Of a stretch of 20,762 nucleotides of DNA, positions 1-8,067 are shown one piece after another. Origin of the DNA: Bog-950 sp964493695 (GTDB lineage: Bacteria > Bacteroidota > Bacteroidia > Chitinophagales > LD1). Position 1 is the stretch's first letter. Every line of letters starts with the position of its first letter. The notes beneath the pieces were generated by a model that saw only the letters and a list, made by a program, of their open reading frames with translations, had not been told where the DNA came from and ran no database searches. A program made the position numbers and the translations under genes. The stretch is taken from the NCBI GenBank assembly GCA_964493695.1, contig CAZBPG010000069.1, forward strand, positions 1 through 20,762, given 5' to 3'.

Positions 1-454
1 TGGCTTCGGTTGAAGCCGCCTGGTATGAGTTTAGGTAAACAAACGGATAGTCATATTTTTTATCTAATATGAGGATAGGTAAAAGCAGGGGTAAAAGTAA
101 TCACCCTCCAATCTCACCGAAACGTAATCAGCCTTTAAAGGAATAACGGAGTAGCGATCTTCCATAAATTTGTGAGCAGCGATATTCCGGAGTGAGAGCA
201 CATCAAGGCGTAGGCGGGGACGTATCAAAGCGTATGCGAGGTCATATAAGATTGTATGTGAGGTCATACACAATTGCAGGCTGCTCTGCAGGCGGTTGTT
301 ACCGGTTGCGCTGTCAACCGTTGGCGGGGTGGTGTTTAATAAGTTTCTGCTAAACGGCAACCGGTAAATGCCTTAACCTGTTGATAAGATTACCCTTTTG
401 CATAATGCTACATTCCTAAAAATTCTATTTTTGGTTCGAATCGAAAAATTCGCA
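1..454. other. Gene-free leader upstream of the TonB-dependent receptor
   Basis: I see no convincing gene in this stretch. It opens with a small hairpin at 2-17 (GGCTTC, loop GGTT, GAAGCC) that lacks a T-run. The frame starting at base 3 reads ASVEAAWYEFR and stops at 36-38, which could be the last residues of an upstream protein, but nothing confirms it. A minus-strand open frame of 98 codons (64-360) has no recognisable domain and is treated as chance or a relic. A 15-base direct repeat with a 22-base period lies at 232-246 and 254-268. Two copies of the ACCGGT palindrome lie at 301 and 360. The TonB-receptor promoter should be in the last 150 bases, but I find no clean TAnnTTTG box. Confidence 0.5.
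232..268. repeat. 15-base direct repeat, two copies, 22-base period
   Basis: Copies at 232-246 and 254-268 share GTATG(C/T)GAGGTCATA with one mismatch. The 22-base spacing is about two helical turns, as for tandem operator half-sites, and the pair lies about 190 bases upstream of the TonB-receptor start. The role is not known, and chance duplication is possible. Confidence 0.35.
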
Positions 455-2839
455 ATGAAGCATTTATACTTAATCGTGGGGCTGCTCATTTCACTCTCTG
501 CCTACAGCCAAAAAGTTAAATTATACGGAACCGTAACTGACGAAAAAGATACCGCCATGTTTGGCGTGGTAGTAGCGGTAAAGGGCACAGGCACAGGCAC
601 CACTACCGATATGGACGGCAAGTATACCATCGAACTGGAAGCCGGAACGCAAACGGTAGAGTTTAGTTATGTGGGTTACGAAACCCGCAGTTTCCTGATT
701 ACTACTATAGGTTTAAAGGAGAAACGGCAGGACCTGAAGATGAATGAGGAAACCAAGGAGATGGACATAGTGGTGGTAACGGGAACCAAGTATGAGAAGA
801 AACTGAGCGAGGAAGTGGTGTCGATGGAGGTGTTGAAAGCAACCGTCATTAACCAGAACAGCGCGAAGATGGACGAGGCCATGAACAAGGTGCCGGGCGT
901 AAACATGTTGGGCAAGACCATTTCCATACGCGGGGGAAGCGGGTTCAGCGATGCCACCGGTAACCGGGTGCTGGCGCTGCTTGACGAGATGCCTATCATC
1001 AGCCCCGAGAACGGAAGCATCCGCTGGGAAACGGTGCCTATCGAAGCACTGGAGCAGGTAGAAATTATCAAGGGTTCGGCATCGGCTTTGTATGGTTCTT
1101 CGGCCCTGAACGGGGTGCTGAACATGCGCACCATTAACCCTAAGCCCGAGATGGTGAACAAGATTTTAATCAACTACGGGTTTTACGGTCAGCCTTACCA
1201 GCGCACCTGGAACGAGTGGTGGCACCGGAAAGTAGTAAAGCGCAATGGCGATACACTTGACCGGGTTCAGCGGCCTATGTTTGGCGGGGCGCAGGTGTTA
1301 CATGCCAAGCAGTATGGCGATTTCGGCATTGTGCTTTGCGGGGGCTATAACCAGGACCAGGGTTTCCGGCAGAACAACGATTACAAGCGTGTGCGCATGA
1401 CCGCCAAGCTGCGCTACACTCCGCACAAACTCGCCAACCTTACCGTGGGGCTGAACATGAATTTTTTTCATGAGAACCTGAAAGACTTTTTTGTATCGCA
1501 GGGTGTAGCCAAGGTAATGTATGTGCCTACCGAAGTGGTAATAACCCGAACGCGCACGTTTAACATAGACCCTTACATTAACTATTACGATAAAAAGGAA
1601 AACCGGCACAGTATCAAGTTCCGGGTTTTCAATACCATGTATAACTCCAATGCGGGTGTTTCGTTAGGCGGCACCGGTGACAGCACCAGCTCTACCCAGT
1701 TTTATTTCGATTACAGCTTTCTGCGAAAGTTCAACAAGATAAACTTAGTGGTCACCACCGGTGTAAACGGTTACTACAGTATAGTAAGGGGTAAAACTTT
1801 TGGCGAGGTGTATAACGTGCCGGTAAACCCCGCCAAGCTGCTATACAACACCCGCAACATAGGAAACGTAGCGGCTTATATTCAGGTAGAAAAGAAGTTC
1901 TTTAACAAACTTACCATTACCGGTGGTATGCGCCTGGAGTTTGCCATGCTCGATACTTCTATGGTTTATTATCCTTTCCACGCTATCAGCAAATGGGCTA
2001 AGCGCGACAGAAACAATTTAATCAAATCACCGGTGGCTCCGTTGTTCCGCTTTGGGTTAAACTATCAGGCTACCGAGGGAACGTTTATCCGTGCATCGGT
2101 TGGGCAGGGATTCCGCTATCCGGCACTGGCCGAAAAGTTTGTGCATACCATCAGAAGCGGTGCAGAGGTTTTCCCTACCGACACGCTGAAGCCTGAAACC
2201 GGCTGGAGTGCAGAAATAGGGGTAAAACAAGGAGTTAAGATAAGCAAGTGGATGGCTTACTTTGATGTGGCAGGTTACATTATGCAGTATACCGACATGA
2301 TAGAGTTCAACGGTTTTGATCCCGATTCGGGAGTAATTACGGTGGGGCTTCCTTTTCATGCGGTTAACGTAGAGCATGCGCGCATTATGGGCGTGGAAGT
2401 TTCGGCTGTGGCTAATGGTAAAATATTCGGGGTGCCGCTCAACTTCCTTATCGGCTACTCTTATCTGTATCCTCAAAATCTGAATTACGATCCTAACGAC
2501 CCTAACTCGGTAAAGATTCTGAAATACCGTATTCAGCACTCCGCCAAAGCCGATATTCAGACCAATTACAAGGGCTTTACGGTGGGTATCAGCGCGTTCT
2601 TTAACAGCTTTATGAAGAACGTAGACAACAAGATAGGCTCGCTTAAATTGGTAAAGGATTTCCGCGCATCGCATAACAAAGGCGATTTTGTAATGGACGT
2701 GCGGGCAGGTTACAGTTATAAGGAGAAGGCTACTTTCATGTTCATCTGCAAGAACCTCCTGAACCGCGAATACACCCTCCGCCCGGGCCTGATAGAGCCC
2801 CCGCGCAATTTTACTTTCCAGGTAGGGTATAGTTTCTAA
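455..2839 (+). CDS. TonB-dependent outer-membrane receptor with carboxypeptidase-like N-terminal domain
   Basis: This is an outer-membrane active transporter for a ligand I cannot identify, energised by TonB-ExbBD. From the ATG at 455 the protein has about 794 residues. A signal peptide (1-18, ending SAYSQ) is followed by a carboxypeptidase-regulatory-like beta domain (about 20-95, KLYGTVTDEKD...GYETRSF), usual in Bacteroidota receptors. A TonB-box-like DIVVVTGT (104-111) comes next, then a plug (about 112-226, with VLALLDEMP, VEIIKGSASALYGSSALNG), a long barrel, and a C-terminal strand ending in aromatic Phe (FTFQVGYSF). The frame opens at an ATG at 398, but the 455 start puts the signal peptide at the N terminus and is preferred. 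There is no SusD partner next to it, so a SusCD glycan system is unlikely. Iron, cobalamin or another small ligand is possible. No cobalamin riboswitch is visible upstream. Confidence 0.93.
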   Translation: MKHLYLIVGLLISLSAYSQKVKLYGTVTDEKDTAMFGVVVAVKGTGTGTTTDMDGKYTIELEAGTQTVEFSYVGYETRSFLITTIGLKEKRQDLKMNEETKEMDIVVVTGTKYEKKLSEEVVSMEVLKATVINQNSAKMDEAMNKVPGVNMLGKTISIRGGSGFSDATGNRVLALLDEMPIISPENGSIRWETVPIEALEQVEIIKGSASALYGSSALNGVLNMRTINPKPEMVNKILINYGFYGQPYQRTWNEWWHRKVVKRNGDTLDRVQRPMFGGAQVLHAKQYGDFGIVLCGGYNQDQGFRQNNDYKRVRMTAKLRYTPHKLANLTVGLNMNFFHENLKDFFVSQGVAKVMYVPTEVVITRTRTFNIDPYINYYDKKENRHSIKFRVFNTMYNSNAGVSLGGTGDSTSSTQFYFDYSFLRKFNKINLVVTTGVNGYYSIVRGKTFGEVYNVPVNPAKLLYNTRNIGNVAAYIQVEKKFFNKLTITGGMRLEFAMLDTSMVYYPFHAISKWAKRDRNNLIKSPVAPLFRFGLNYQATEGTFIRASVGQGFRYPALAEKFVHTIRSGAEVFPTDTLKPETGWSAEIGVKQGVKISKWMAYFDVAGYIMQYTDMIEFNGFDPDSGVITVGLPFHAVNVEHARIMGVEVSAVANGKIFGVPLNFLIGYSYLYPQNLNYDPNDPNSVKILKYRIQHSAKADIQTNYKGFTVGISAFFNSFMKNVDNKIGSLKLVKDFRASHNKGDFVMDVRAGYSYKEKATFMFICKNLLNREYTLRPGLIEPPRNFTFQVGYSF

Positions 2840-2840
2840 A

Positions 2841-2930
2841 AACCCAAAACTCAAAAGGCAAAGGGCAAAAACAGCCAACCAAGCTTTGCGTTTTGCATCT
2901 TGCTTTTGGGGCTTTGGGCTTTGCCCTTTC
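2841..2930. repeat. Degenerate (C/G)-AAAAGG-type inverted repeat between genes
   Basis: Just after the receptor stop, A-rich words (CAAAAGGCAAAGGGCAAA) on the left are mirrored by T-rich words (GGGCTTTGCCCTTT) on the right. Exact arms are AAAGGGCAAA at 2860-2869 and TTTGCCCTTT at 2920-2929. CCCAAAA at 2843-2849 also pairs with TTTTGGG at 2904-2910. This is a low-complexity iterated inverted repeat, resembling dispersed intergenic repeats of Bacteroidota. It may also end transcription. Confidence 0.55.
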
Positions 2931-3020
2931 TCTCCCCATGCAACCATTTCAGTGTCCCTGCGGTCTTACTAGCAGATAGTTAAAACCTTTTAAGTTTTTT
3001 GATAGTTTCCCCAAACGCAG

Positions 3021-3057
3021 AATCCCCGCCTCCCCTGGTGGGGATTTTTGTTTTTTA
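3021..3057 (+). terminator. Rho-independent terminator-like hairpin
   Basis: A ten-pair stem is formed by AATCCCCGCC (3021-3030) and GGTGGGGATT (3037-3046), with one G-U pair and loop TCCCCT. A T-rich run TTTGTTTTTT follows on the plus strand. It is well placed to end the TonB-receptor transcript. It also finishes only about 11 bases before the ATG of the next gene, so it could act as a leader attenuator for that gene. Confidence 0.7.
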
Positions 3058-3067
3058 GATTTACAGC

Positions 3068-4360
3068 ATGAAGCAACAAACCGGTTACCGCTTCCTGAAC
3101 TGGGCTCAAAACGAAACCTGTACTGCGCAAAACTACTTTCAGCCTGAAACCGAAGAGGAACTGATTGAAGTAATCAGAAACAGCCGGAAGGTGCGCATGG
3201 TGGGAACCGGTCACTCCTGGAACTCCATTTGTTTAAGCGAAGACACACTCATCAATCTCGACCGGTATAACAAAGTAATCAACCTTGATAAAGCGAAACT
3301 TCAGGTTACTGTTCAGCCGGGTATAAAACTGTGGCAACTGAACGAATACTTAGATAAAGAAGGACTTGCACTGAAGAACCTTGGCTCCATTTCCAAACAA
3401 TCGGTAGCCGGTGCCATCAGCACCGGTACGCATGGCAGCGGTATCGGTTATCAGATTCTCGGCTCGCAGATAGAAGCGTTCAGTTTGATAAAGGCCACCG
3501 GTGAGAAGCTAACGCTCCACTCGCACCGCGATAAGGAACTGTTCAATAAATGCATAGTGAACCTCGGCTGCCTCGGGGTTATTTCAGAAATCACCCTGAA
3601 TATTGTTCCTGCCTTTAACCTGCACGATTACACCATTGCCATTCCGTTTGATGAAGCCGTTAACCGGTTAGACGAATTCATCCATAACACCGACCATTTT
3701 AAAATGTGGTGGTTTCCGCATACCGATAAAATGGTGCTGTACCGGTATACCCGCACGCAGGATAAGGCAAACGATTCGCGTTTCCGCCAATGGTTTATGG
3801 AGGAGTTGGTGTCGGTAAACATTTACCGGTTACTGCTGAAGGTCGGCTCTGTAAAGCGCAGTTGGCGGAAAGCCATTAACCGGTTGCTGGTTCTTAACTT
3901 CAACCAACCGCTCGACCGGATTGAGAAGAGTTACAAAGTGTTCAATGTTCCCGAACCGCCACTGCACCGCGAAGTAGAGTGGGCCTTTGATGTATCCACA
4001 GCAAAAGAACTGTTGCGCGAATACAAGCAACTGATTGACTCCTCCAATCATCTAATCAACTTTATTCAGGAGATACGGTTTACCAAAGCCGATGATTTTG
4101 CATTGAGCGCCTGTTACGGTAGAGACACCATCTGGCTGGGTGCCTACAATGCCGATAACCTGGACTGGAATGAACTGATGAGCGATTTTGAAACACTGGC
4201 GAAGAAGTATAAAGGAAGGCCGCACTGGGGCAAAGAGTTTACTTCAGATAAAGCGTATTTGAAGACCGTCTATCCGAAGTATGAAGAATTTAATGCCCTG
4301 CGAAAACAATTGGACCCGGATGAAAAGTTTGCCAACCGTTTTGTCTTAGAATTATTTTAA
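3068..4360 (+). CDS. FAD-linked oxidase, D-arabinono-1,4-lactone / alditol oxidase family
   Basis: This is a VAO-type flavoprotein that oxidises a sugar alcohol or aldonolactone using a covalently bound FAD. The N-terminal FAD_binding_4 domain (about 18-190) has MVGTGHSWNS, whose His49 is at the position of the histidine that binds FAD in AldO-like enzymes. It also has QPGIKLWQLNEYL and the nucleotide-binding GAISTGTHGSG (115-125). The C-terminal ALO domain (about 200-430) ends with RPHWGKEF (384-391), a signature of arabinono/gulono-lactone oxidases, and a DPDEKFANRF tail. The length (430) fits the family. There is no signal peptide, so it is likely cytoplasmic. The true substrate cannot be read from the sequence. 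It starts about 11 bases after a terminator hairpin and runs 33 bases ahead of a DUF4199 gene, possibly cotranscribed. Confidence 0.9.
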   Translation: MKQQTGYRFLNWAQNETCTAQNYFQPETEEELIEVIRNSRKVRMVGTGHSWNSICLSEDTLINLDRYNKVINLDKAKLQVTVQPGIKLWQLNEYLDKEGLALKNLGSISKQSVAGAISTGTHGSGIGYQILGSQIEAFSLIKATGEKLTLHSHRDKELFNKCIVNLGCLGVISEITLNIVPAFNLHDYTIAIPFDEAVNRLDEFIHNTDHFKMWWFPHTDKMVLYRYTRTQDKANDSRFRQWFMEELVSVNIYRLLLKVGSVKRSWRKAINRLLVLNFNQPLDRIEKSYKVFNVPEPPLHREVEWAFDVSTAKELLREYKQLIDSSNHLINFIQEIRFTKADDFALSACYGRDTIWLGAYNADNLDWNELMSDFETLAKKYKGRPHWGKEFTSDKAYLKTVYPKYEEFNALRKQLDPDEKFANRFVLELF

Positions 4361-4393
4361 TAGCTTAGTTTTCACAAACCCACATTACCTGTT

Positions 4394-4891
4394 ATGACAA
4401 ATTTCAGAATAGAAATACGTTACGCTGTTCTTATCAGTTTACTGATGTTGCTCTGGCTCTCGCTTGAATACATGATAGGCCTGCACGATAAGTATGTAGC
4501 GTATCATCCTTATATCACTATGCTTGCGCTGGTTATTCCTATTGTTTGCAGCCGGTTTGCCATACGCGATAAAACAGAAGAACTGAGCGGTAAAATTACT
4601 TTCAAACAGGCCTTCCTCACCGGTTTCCTTATCGCCTTTTTTGCAGCGGTGCTTTCGGTGCCATCGCAGATTCTTTTCCATAAACTCATAAACCCCGATT
4701 TTTTCGATACAATGATAACCTACGCCATGAAACGAGCCGAAGGGTTGAACTTAGATGTAAACAAAGCAAGAGAAGAAGCCCAATTGTATTTCAATCTTAC
4801 CTCTTACATTATTCAATCAGGTTTAGGAACTTTAGTATTCGGAAGCATCATAGCCTTGGTACTGGCGTGGCGCATGAAGACCGTAGAATAA
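4394..4891 (+). CDS. DUF4199 family inner-membrane protein
   Basis: This is a 165-residue membrane protein with about four transmembrane helices (roughly 9-29, 38-54, 72-94, 135-158). The motif GKITFKQAFLTGFLIAFFAAVLSV after helix 2 is characteristic of the Bacteroidota DUF4199 family, where a short amphipathic Lys-Gln-Ala-Phe segment starts the third helix. A charged, cytoplasmic- or periplasmic-facing loop (about 100-133) separates helices 3 and 4. No function is established for the family. It is 33 bases after the lactone oxidase gene and 6 bases before the YciI-like gene, so the three probably form one transcript. Confidence 0.8.
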   Translation: MTNFRIEIRYAVLISLLMLLWLSLEYMIGLHDKYVAYHPYITMLALVIPIVCSRFAIRDKTEELSGKITFKQAFLTGFLIAFFAAVLSVPSQILFHKLINPDFFDTMITYAMKRAEGLNLDVNKAREEAQLYFNLTSYIIQSGLGTLVFGSIIALVLAWRMKTVE

Positions 4892-4897
4892 TTTTCT

Positions 4898-5269
4898 ATG
4901 CAAAAACTGCTACTCATAGTTTTTATCCTGTGTGCGCAAGACCTCCTGGCACAAAAGACAGAAGACAATCTGAAACCTTACTTTTTTGTGCTGCTTAAGA
5001 AAGGACCTGACCGTACGCAGGATTCGGTAACTGCTGCAAAAATTCAGAAAGGACATTTAGATAATATCAACCGGTTAGCCGCATCGGGTAAACTGAACGT
5101 TGCCGGTCCGTTTTTAGATGATGGCGATATGCGCGGTATTTTTGTATTCGACTGCAGTACCGAAGACAGCGTAAAAGCCATGCTCGAAAGTGACCCTGCC
5201 ATTAAAGCCGGACGGTTGGCTTACGAAATTCATCCCTGGATGACTCAGAAGGGAACGTGTTTTAAATAA
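4898..5269 (+). CDS. Secreted YciI-like protein
   Basis: This is a 123-residue protein with a clear signal peptide (MQKLLLIVFILCAQDLLAQ, cleavage near residue 19) and a YciI/dimeric alpha-beta-barrel domain. The domain reads YFFVLLKKGPDRTQD, then GHLDNINRLAASGKLNVAGPF, then MRGIFVFDCSTEDSVKAMLESDPAIKAGRLAYEIHPW. The order of strand, helix with conserved His, GP(F) turn, strand and DPA helix fits YCII proteins. YciI proteins are usually cytoplasmic, so the exported form is notable. The substrate is unknown. It follows the DUF4199 gene by 6 bases. The stop lies 22 bases from the convergent DUF1028 gene with no obvious terminator hairpin between them. Confidence 0.8.
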   Translation: MQKLLLIVFILCAQDLLAQKTEDNLKPYFFVLLKKGPDRTQDSVTAAKIQKGHLDNINRLAASGKLNVAGPFLDDGDMRGIFVFDCSTEDSVKAMLESDPAIKAGRLAYEIHPWMTQKGTCFK

Positions 5270-5291
5270 AAAGCTGCGTGCCTTCCAGGAC

Positions 5292-6269
5292 TCATTCAAC
5301 ATAAAGTTTCTCAACAGTACTATCCGTATGCACAAAATAAGCTCCCCGCTGCCATTCGGCTACCGGTAAGCGGCAGTAGGCAAAACACTTTCTTTCAAAA
5401 ACAAGGTTGCCCAACGTATCAAATACTGCTACTCTCCTATCCTTACCTGTCGCAAACTGGATACTGCAGACCGATGAAGCGGGATTTGGATAAATCTTTA
5501 TTTCATTATCGCTCACGTTGTTTAAAGCAGAAGCCAGGTTTGCCTTCCACTCATCATATAAAGTCTGCAGCGAATCAACCGGACTCATACCGTAAGGCCG
5601 GCTTTTTACTACCAAATTAAGGTACAGTGAAGTATCACTATCAGTTGGCTTAGCCACCCGTATGAAAGATGATTGCGAAGGAACTCCTTCTGCTATACAA
5701 CGTGTGTCCGCACCGGGTAGGTTCGCGCCTTGCAAAGCCGCCATTAATTTATCAGAAAGCGTTCCGTTAGTATGAAGGAATCGCGACTCAATGCTGTCGA
5801 GAATCTGCTGGCCCAAAAGAATGTTTCCCTGAATAGAGTAGCATGTTCCGAGAATATGATTTTTGTAATCGAGACAAGCAGCACCGGTGTAAGCCGCAGT
5901 TTTCGGACGACCGGCAGAATCAAATGCAGCGATTCCATACTGGCGGATACCCGGATTGTTGGCTGCATCATCATTAATCAACTGGTCAATAACTGCCTGA
6001 GGTGTGCGGTGCTCATCTACCAGCATTTGATGTGCATAGGCCTGATTGTTCGGATCCCACTGCGCCTGAGTGTAGATTGCACCCAAACCCGGAATTACAT
6101 CAGAGATGATTAAACAACCGGTGGGAGGATTAGGTGCCTGCAAGCAACTGGCACCGGCACTTCCCACTTCACCTGTTACGGAATCCACGGCCACTATCGA
6201 AAAAGTATCCTGTGCCGCAAGCCCGAAGGAGAGAATGCAAAAGATTAAAAAGAGGTAGATGTATTTCAT
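5292..6269 (-). CDS. DUF1028 protein exported by the type IX system
   Basis: The N-terminal signal peptide (1-19, ending FGLAA) is followed by a DUF1028 domain (about 22-225). It opens with TFSIVAVDSVTGEVGSAGAS, and later has QYGIAAFDSAGRPKTAAYTG and CYSIQGNILLGQQIL, the hallmark order of this Ntn-hydrolase-like family of unknown reaction. A linker leads to a type A T9SS sorting domain (about 255-325) with IKIYPNPASS, GNLVFERK and a C-terminal EKLYVE strand. The mature protein is therefore expected at the cell surface or released. Several Cys residues in the core (42, 52, 132, 143, 191) could form disulfides, which fits an exported form. It is a single gene, convergent with the YciI-like gene and divergent from the acyl-CoA ligase. 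Confidence 0.87.
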   Translation of the reverse strand: MKYIYLFLIFCILSFGLAAQDTFSIVAVDSVTGEVGSAGASCLQAPNPPTGCLIISDVIPGLGAIYTQAQWDPNNQAYAHQMLVDEHRTPQAVIDQLINDDAANNPGIRQYGIAAFDSAGRPKTAAYTGAACLDYKNHILGTCYSIQGNILLGQQILDSIESRFLHTNGTLSDKLMAALQGANLPGADTRCIAEGVPSQSSFIRVAKPTDSDTSLYLNLVVKSRPYGMSPVDSLQTLYDEWKANLASALNNVSDNEIKIYPNPASSVCSIQFATGKDRRVAVFDTLGNLVFERKCFAYCRLPVAEWQRGAYFVHTDSTVEKLYVE

Positions 6270-6393
6270 AGTCCTGATTTGTACAGCAAGTTAAACCCGA
6301 ATTCCAAAATTACTGCATCATTTTTGGGCCATTTTCTTTTTCCCATTCTACTTATTATTTTGCAGTATCTAACTACACCGTTAAACACCATTT

Positions 6394-8046
6394 ATGGAAA
6401 ACCTCAAGACACCTTTAGAAATGCTCTACCACTGGGAGCAAACAACTCCCGATAAACTTTTTCTGCGTCAACCCTATCAGGGGCAATGGAAAGAGTTCAC
6501 CTGGAAAGAGGCCGCACACGAAGTAAGAACACTGGCGGCTGCTTTGCAGTCGTACGGGTTGGCACCAAAGTCGAAAGTGGCATTGGTTTCAAAAAACTGT
6601 GCACACTGGATAATTGCAGATATGGCCATTATGATGGCCGGCTATGTATCTGTTCCGGTTTATCCGAATGTGAATGCTGAAACACTCAACTATGTGTTAA
6701 AGCACAGTGAATCAAAAATTCTTTTAGTTGGCAAACTTGACGACTGGAATTTTATGAAAGCAGGAGTGCCCGGTGATGTGCAATGCATCAGTTTTCCGTG
6801 GTATGGGCCTAAGCAGGATGGATTTCATTACTGGGGCGATTTAGCTAAGCAACACCAACCTTTAGCCGGTTATCCTAAGCGGGACATTAATGATCTAATG
6901 ACTATCATGTACACTTCCGGCACTACCGGTAACCCTAAAGGGGTAGTGCATACCTTTTATGCATTTGCGTGGGCAGTAGCCACCGGTAAAGCTGTGTTTG
7001 ATTTAAAAGATGGGGGACACCGGTTGTTTTCTTACCTGCCGCTATCGCACATTGCCGAGCGTATGCTTATAGAGATGGCCGGAGTGTATTGTAATTGCGA
7101 AATTTGTTTTGCGGAAAGTCTTGACCTGTTTGTAGCTAATCTTGCAGAAGCACAGCCAACCATTTTCCTTGGAGTGCCGCGTATATGGACCAAGTTCCAA
7201 ATGGGTATACTGGCAAAACTACCACAGAACAAACTGAACATACTATTGGCTATTCCCGGCATCAACAGCATCATCCGCAAAAAAATAAAGAAGGGGTTGG
7301 GGCTTAATAACTGTAAACATTATTTCACCGGTGCTGCACCAATTTCATCTTCGTTGGTTAAATGGTGGCAAAAATTGGGAGTGGAAATAGAAGAGGTTTA
7401 CGCTATGACAGAGAACTGTGCTATTTCTCATGCCAACAAGAACCCCGATTACAAAATAGGCACGCAGGGAAAACCCATGCCGGGTGCTGAAGTTAGATTT
7501 TCGGAAGCAGGCGAAATTCTGGTAAAGGTTCCTTGTAACATGGTTGGTTACTATAAGGAACCGGAGTTAACCGCTGCCACTTTACAGGATGGATGGCTGC
7601 ACACCGGTGATATGGGAAAAACAGATGAGGACGGATTTTTGAACATTACCGGCAGGGTAAAAGAAATTTTCAAAACCGATAAAGGGAAGTATGTAGCACC
7701 GGCTCCTATTGAAATGAAGATTTCGAAAAACTATCTGGTAGAACAGGTTTGTATTGTCGGCAGTTCTCTGCCGCAGCCTATCGGTCTGGTGGTATTGTCG
7801 GTAGAAGCAAAAACTAAAGACCGCGAGTACCTCAAAGAAAGTTTGACTAAAACACTAGACCTTATTAACCCTGAACTGGAAAAACACGAGCGGGTTCAGA
7901 AGTTGGTTGTTGCCAGGGAGGATTGGACTATTGAAAACGGCTTACTTACACCTACCATGAAGATTAAACGCAACCCGATAGAAAGTAAATACAGCCCGAA
8001 CTACGAGGTTTGGTACAATCACACCGAGTCAGTGGTTTTCGAATAG
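6394..8046 (+). CDS. Long-chain fatty acid-CoA ligase (AMP-forming)
   Basis: This enzyme activates a fatty or aryl acid with ATP to the acyl-adenylate and then the CoA thioester. The adenylation signature is complete: P-loop YTSGTTGNPKG (173-183), LPLSHIAER (216-223), YAMTE (336-340), LHTGD (402-406) and the hinge GRVKEIFKTDKGKYVAP (420-436). The short C-terminal part and the FKTDKGKYVAP hinge fit FadD15/ACSBG-type long-chain enzymes rather than classic FadD. The length is 550 residues. There is no signal peptide or strong membrane segment. It stands alone upstream of the RNA methyltransferase (21-base gap). A link to the polyene-type operon 4.7 kb away is possible but not shown, since such ligases are also general fatty-acid salvage enzymes. 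Confidence 0.92.
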   Translation: MENLKTPLEMLYHWEQTTPDKLFLRQPYQGQWKEFTWKEAAHEVRTLAAALQSYGLAPKSKVALVSKNCAHWIIADMAIMMAGYVSVPVYPNVNAETLNYVLKHSESKILLVGKLDDWNFMKAGVPGDVQCISFPWYGPKQDGFHYWGDLAKQHQPLAGYPKRDINDLMTIMYTSGTTGNPKGVVHTFYAFAWAVATGKAVFDLKDGGHRLFSYLPLSHIAERMLIEMAGVYCNCEICFAESLDLFVANLAEAQPTIFLGVPRIWTKFQMGILAKLPQNKLNILLAIPGINSIIRKKIKKGLGLNNCKHYFTGAAPISSSLVKWWQKLGVEIEEVYAMTENCAISHANKNPDYKIGTQGKPMPGAEVRFSEAGEILVKVPCNMVGYYKEPELTAATLQDGWLHTGDMGKTDEDGFLNITGRVKEIFKTDKGKYVAPAPIEMKISKNYLVEQVCIVGSSLPQPIGLVVLSVEAKTKDREYLKESLTKTLDLINPELEKHERVQKLVVAREDWTIENGLLTPTMKIKRNPIESKYSPNYEVWYNHTESVVFE

Positions 8047-8067
8047 TAAAGTTCTATCATTGCCGCT

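Noticed and set aside
2..17. GGCTTC-GGTT-GAAGCC hairpin as a terminator
   Set aside because: Only six pairs and no T-run on either side inside the window, so it is not supported as a terminator.
64..360. Minus-strand open frame of 98 codons in the leader
   Set aside because: No domain, signal peptide or neighbour supports it. The composition looks like chance reading of non-coding DNA, though a relic cannot be excluded.
1..454. Cobalamin or other known riboswitch before the TonB receptor
   Set aside because: No B12-box-like conserved core or other known aptamer signature could be found in either strand of the leader.
2057..2947. Long minus-strand open frame (296 codons) opposite the receptor gene
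   Set aside because: It lies antisense to a clear TonB-receptor barrel and its translation has no recognisable motifs, so it is a shadow of the real gene.
6321..6362. Promoter TTTTTG...TTATTTTG before the acyl-CoA ligase
   Set aside because: The -7-like box has a mismatch and the spacing (28 bases) is too long for the Bacteroidota consensus.
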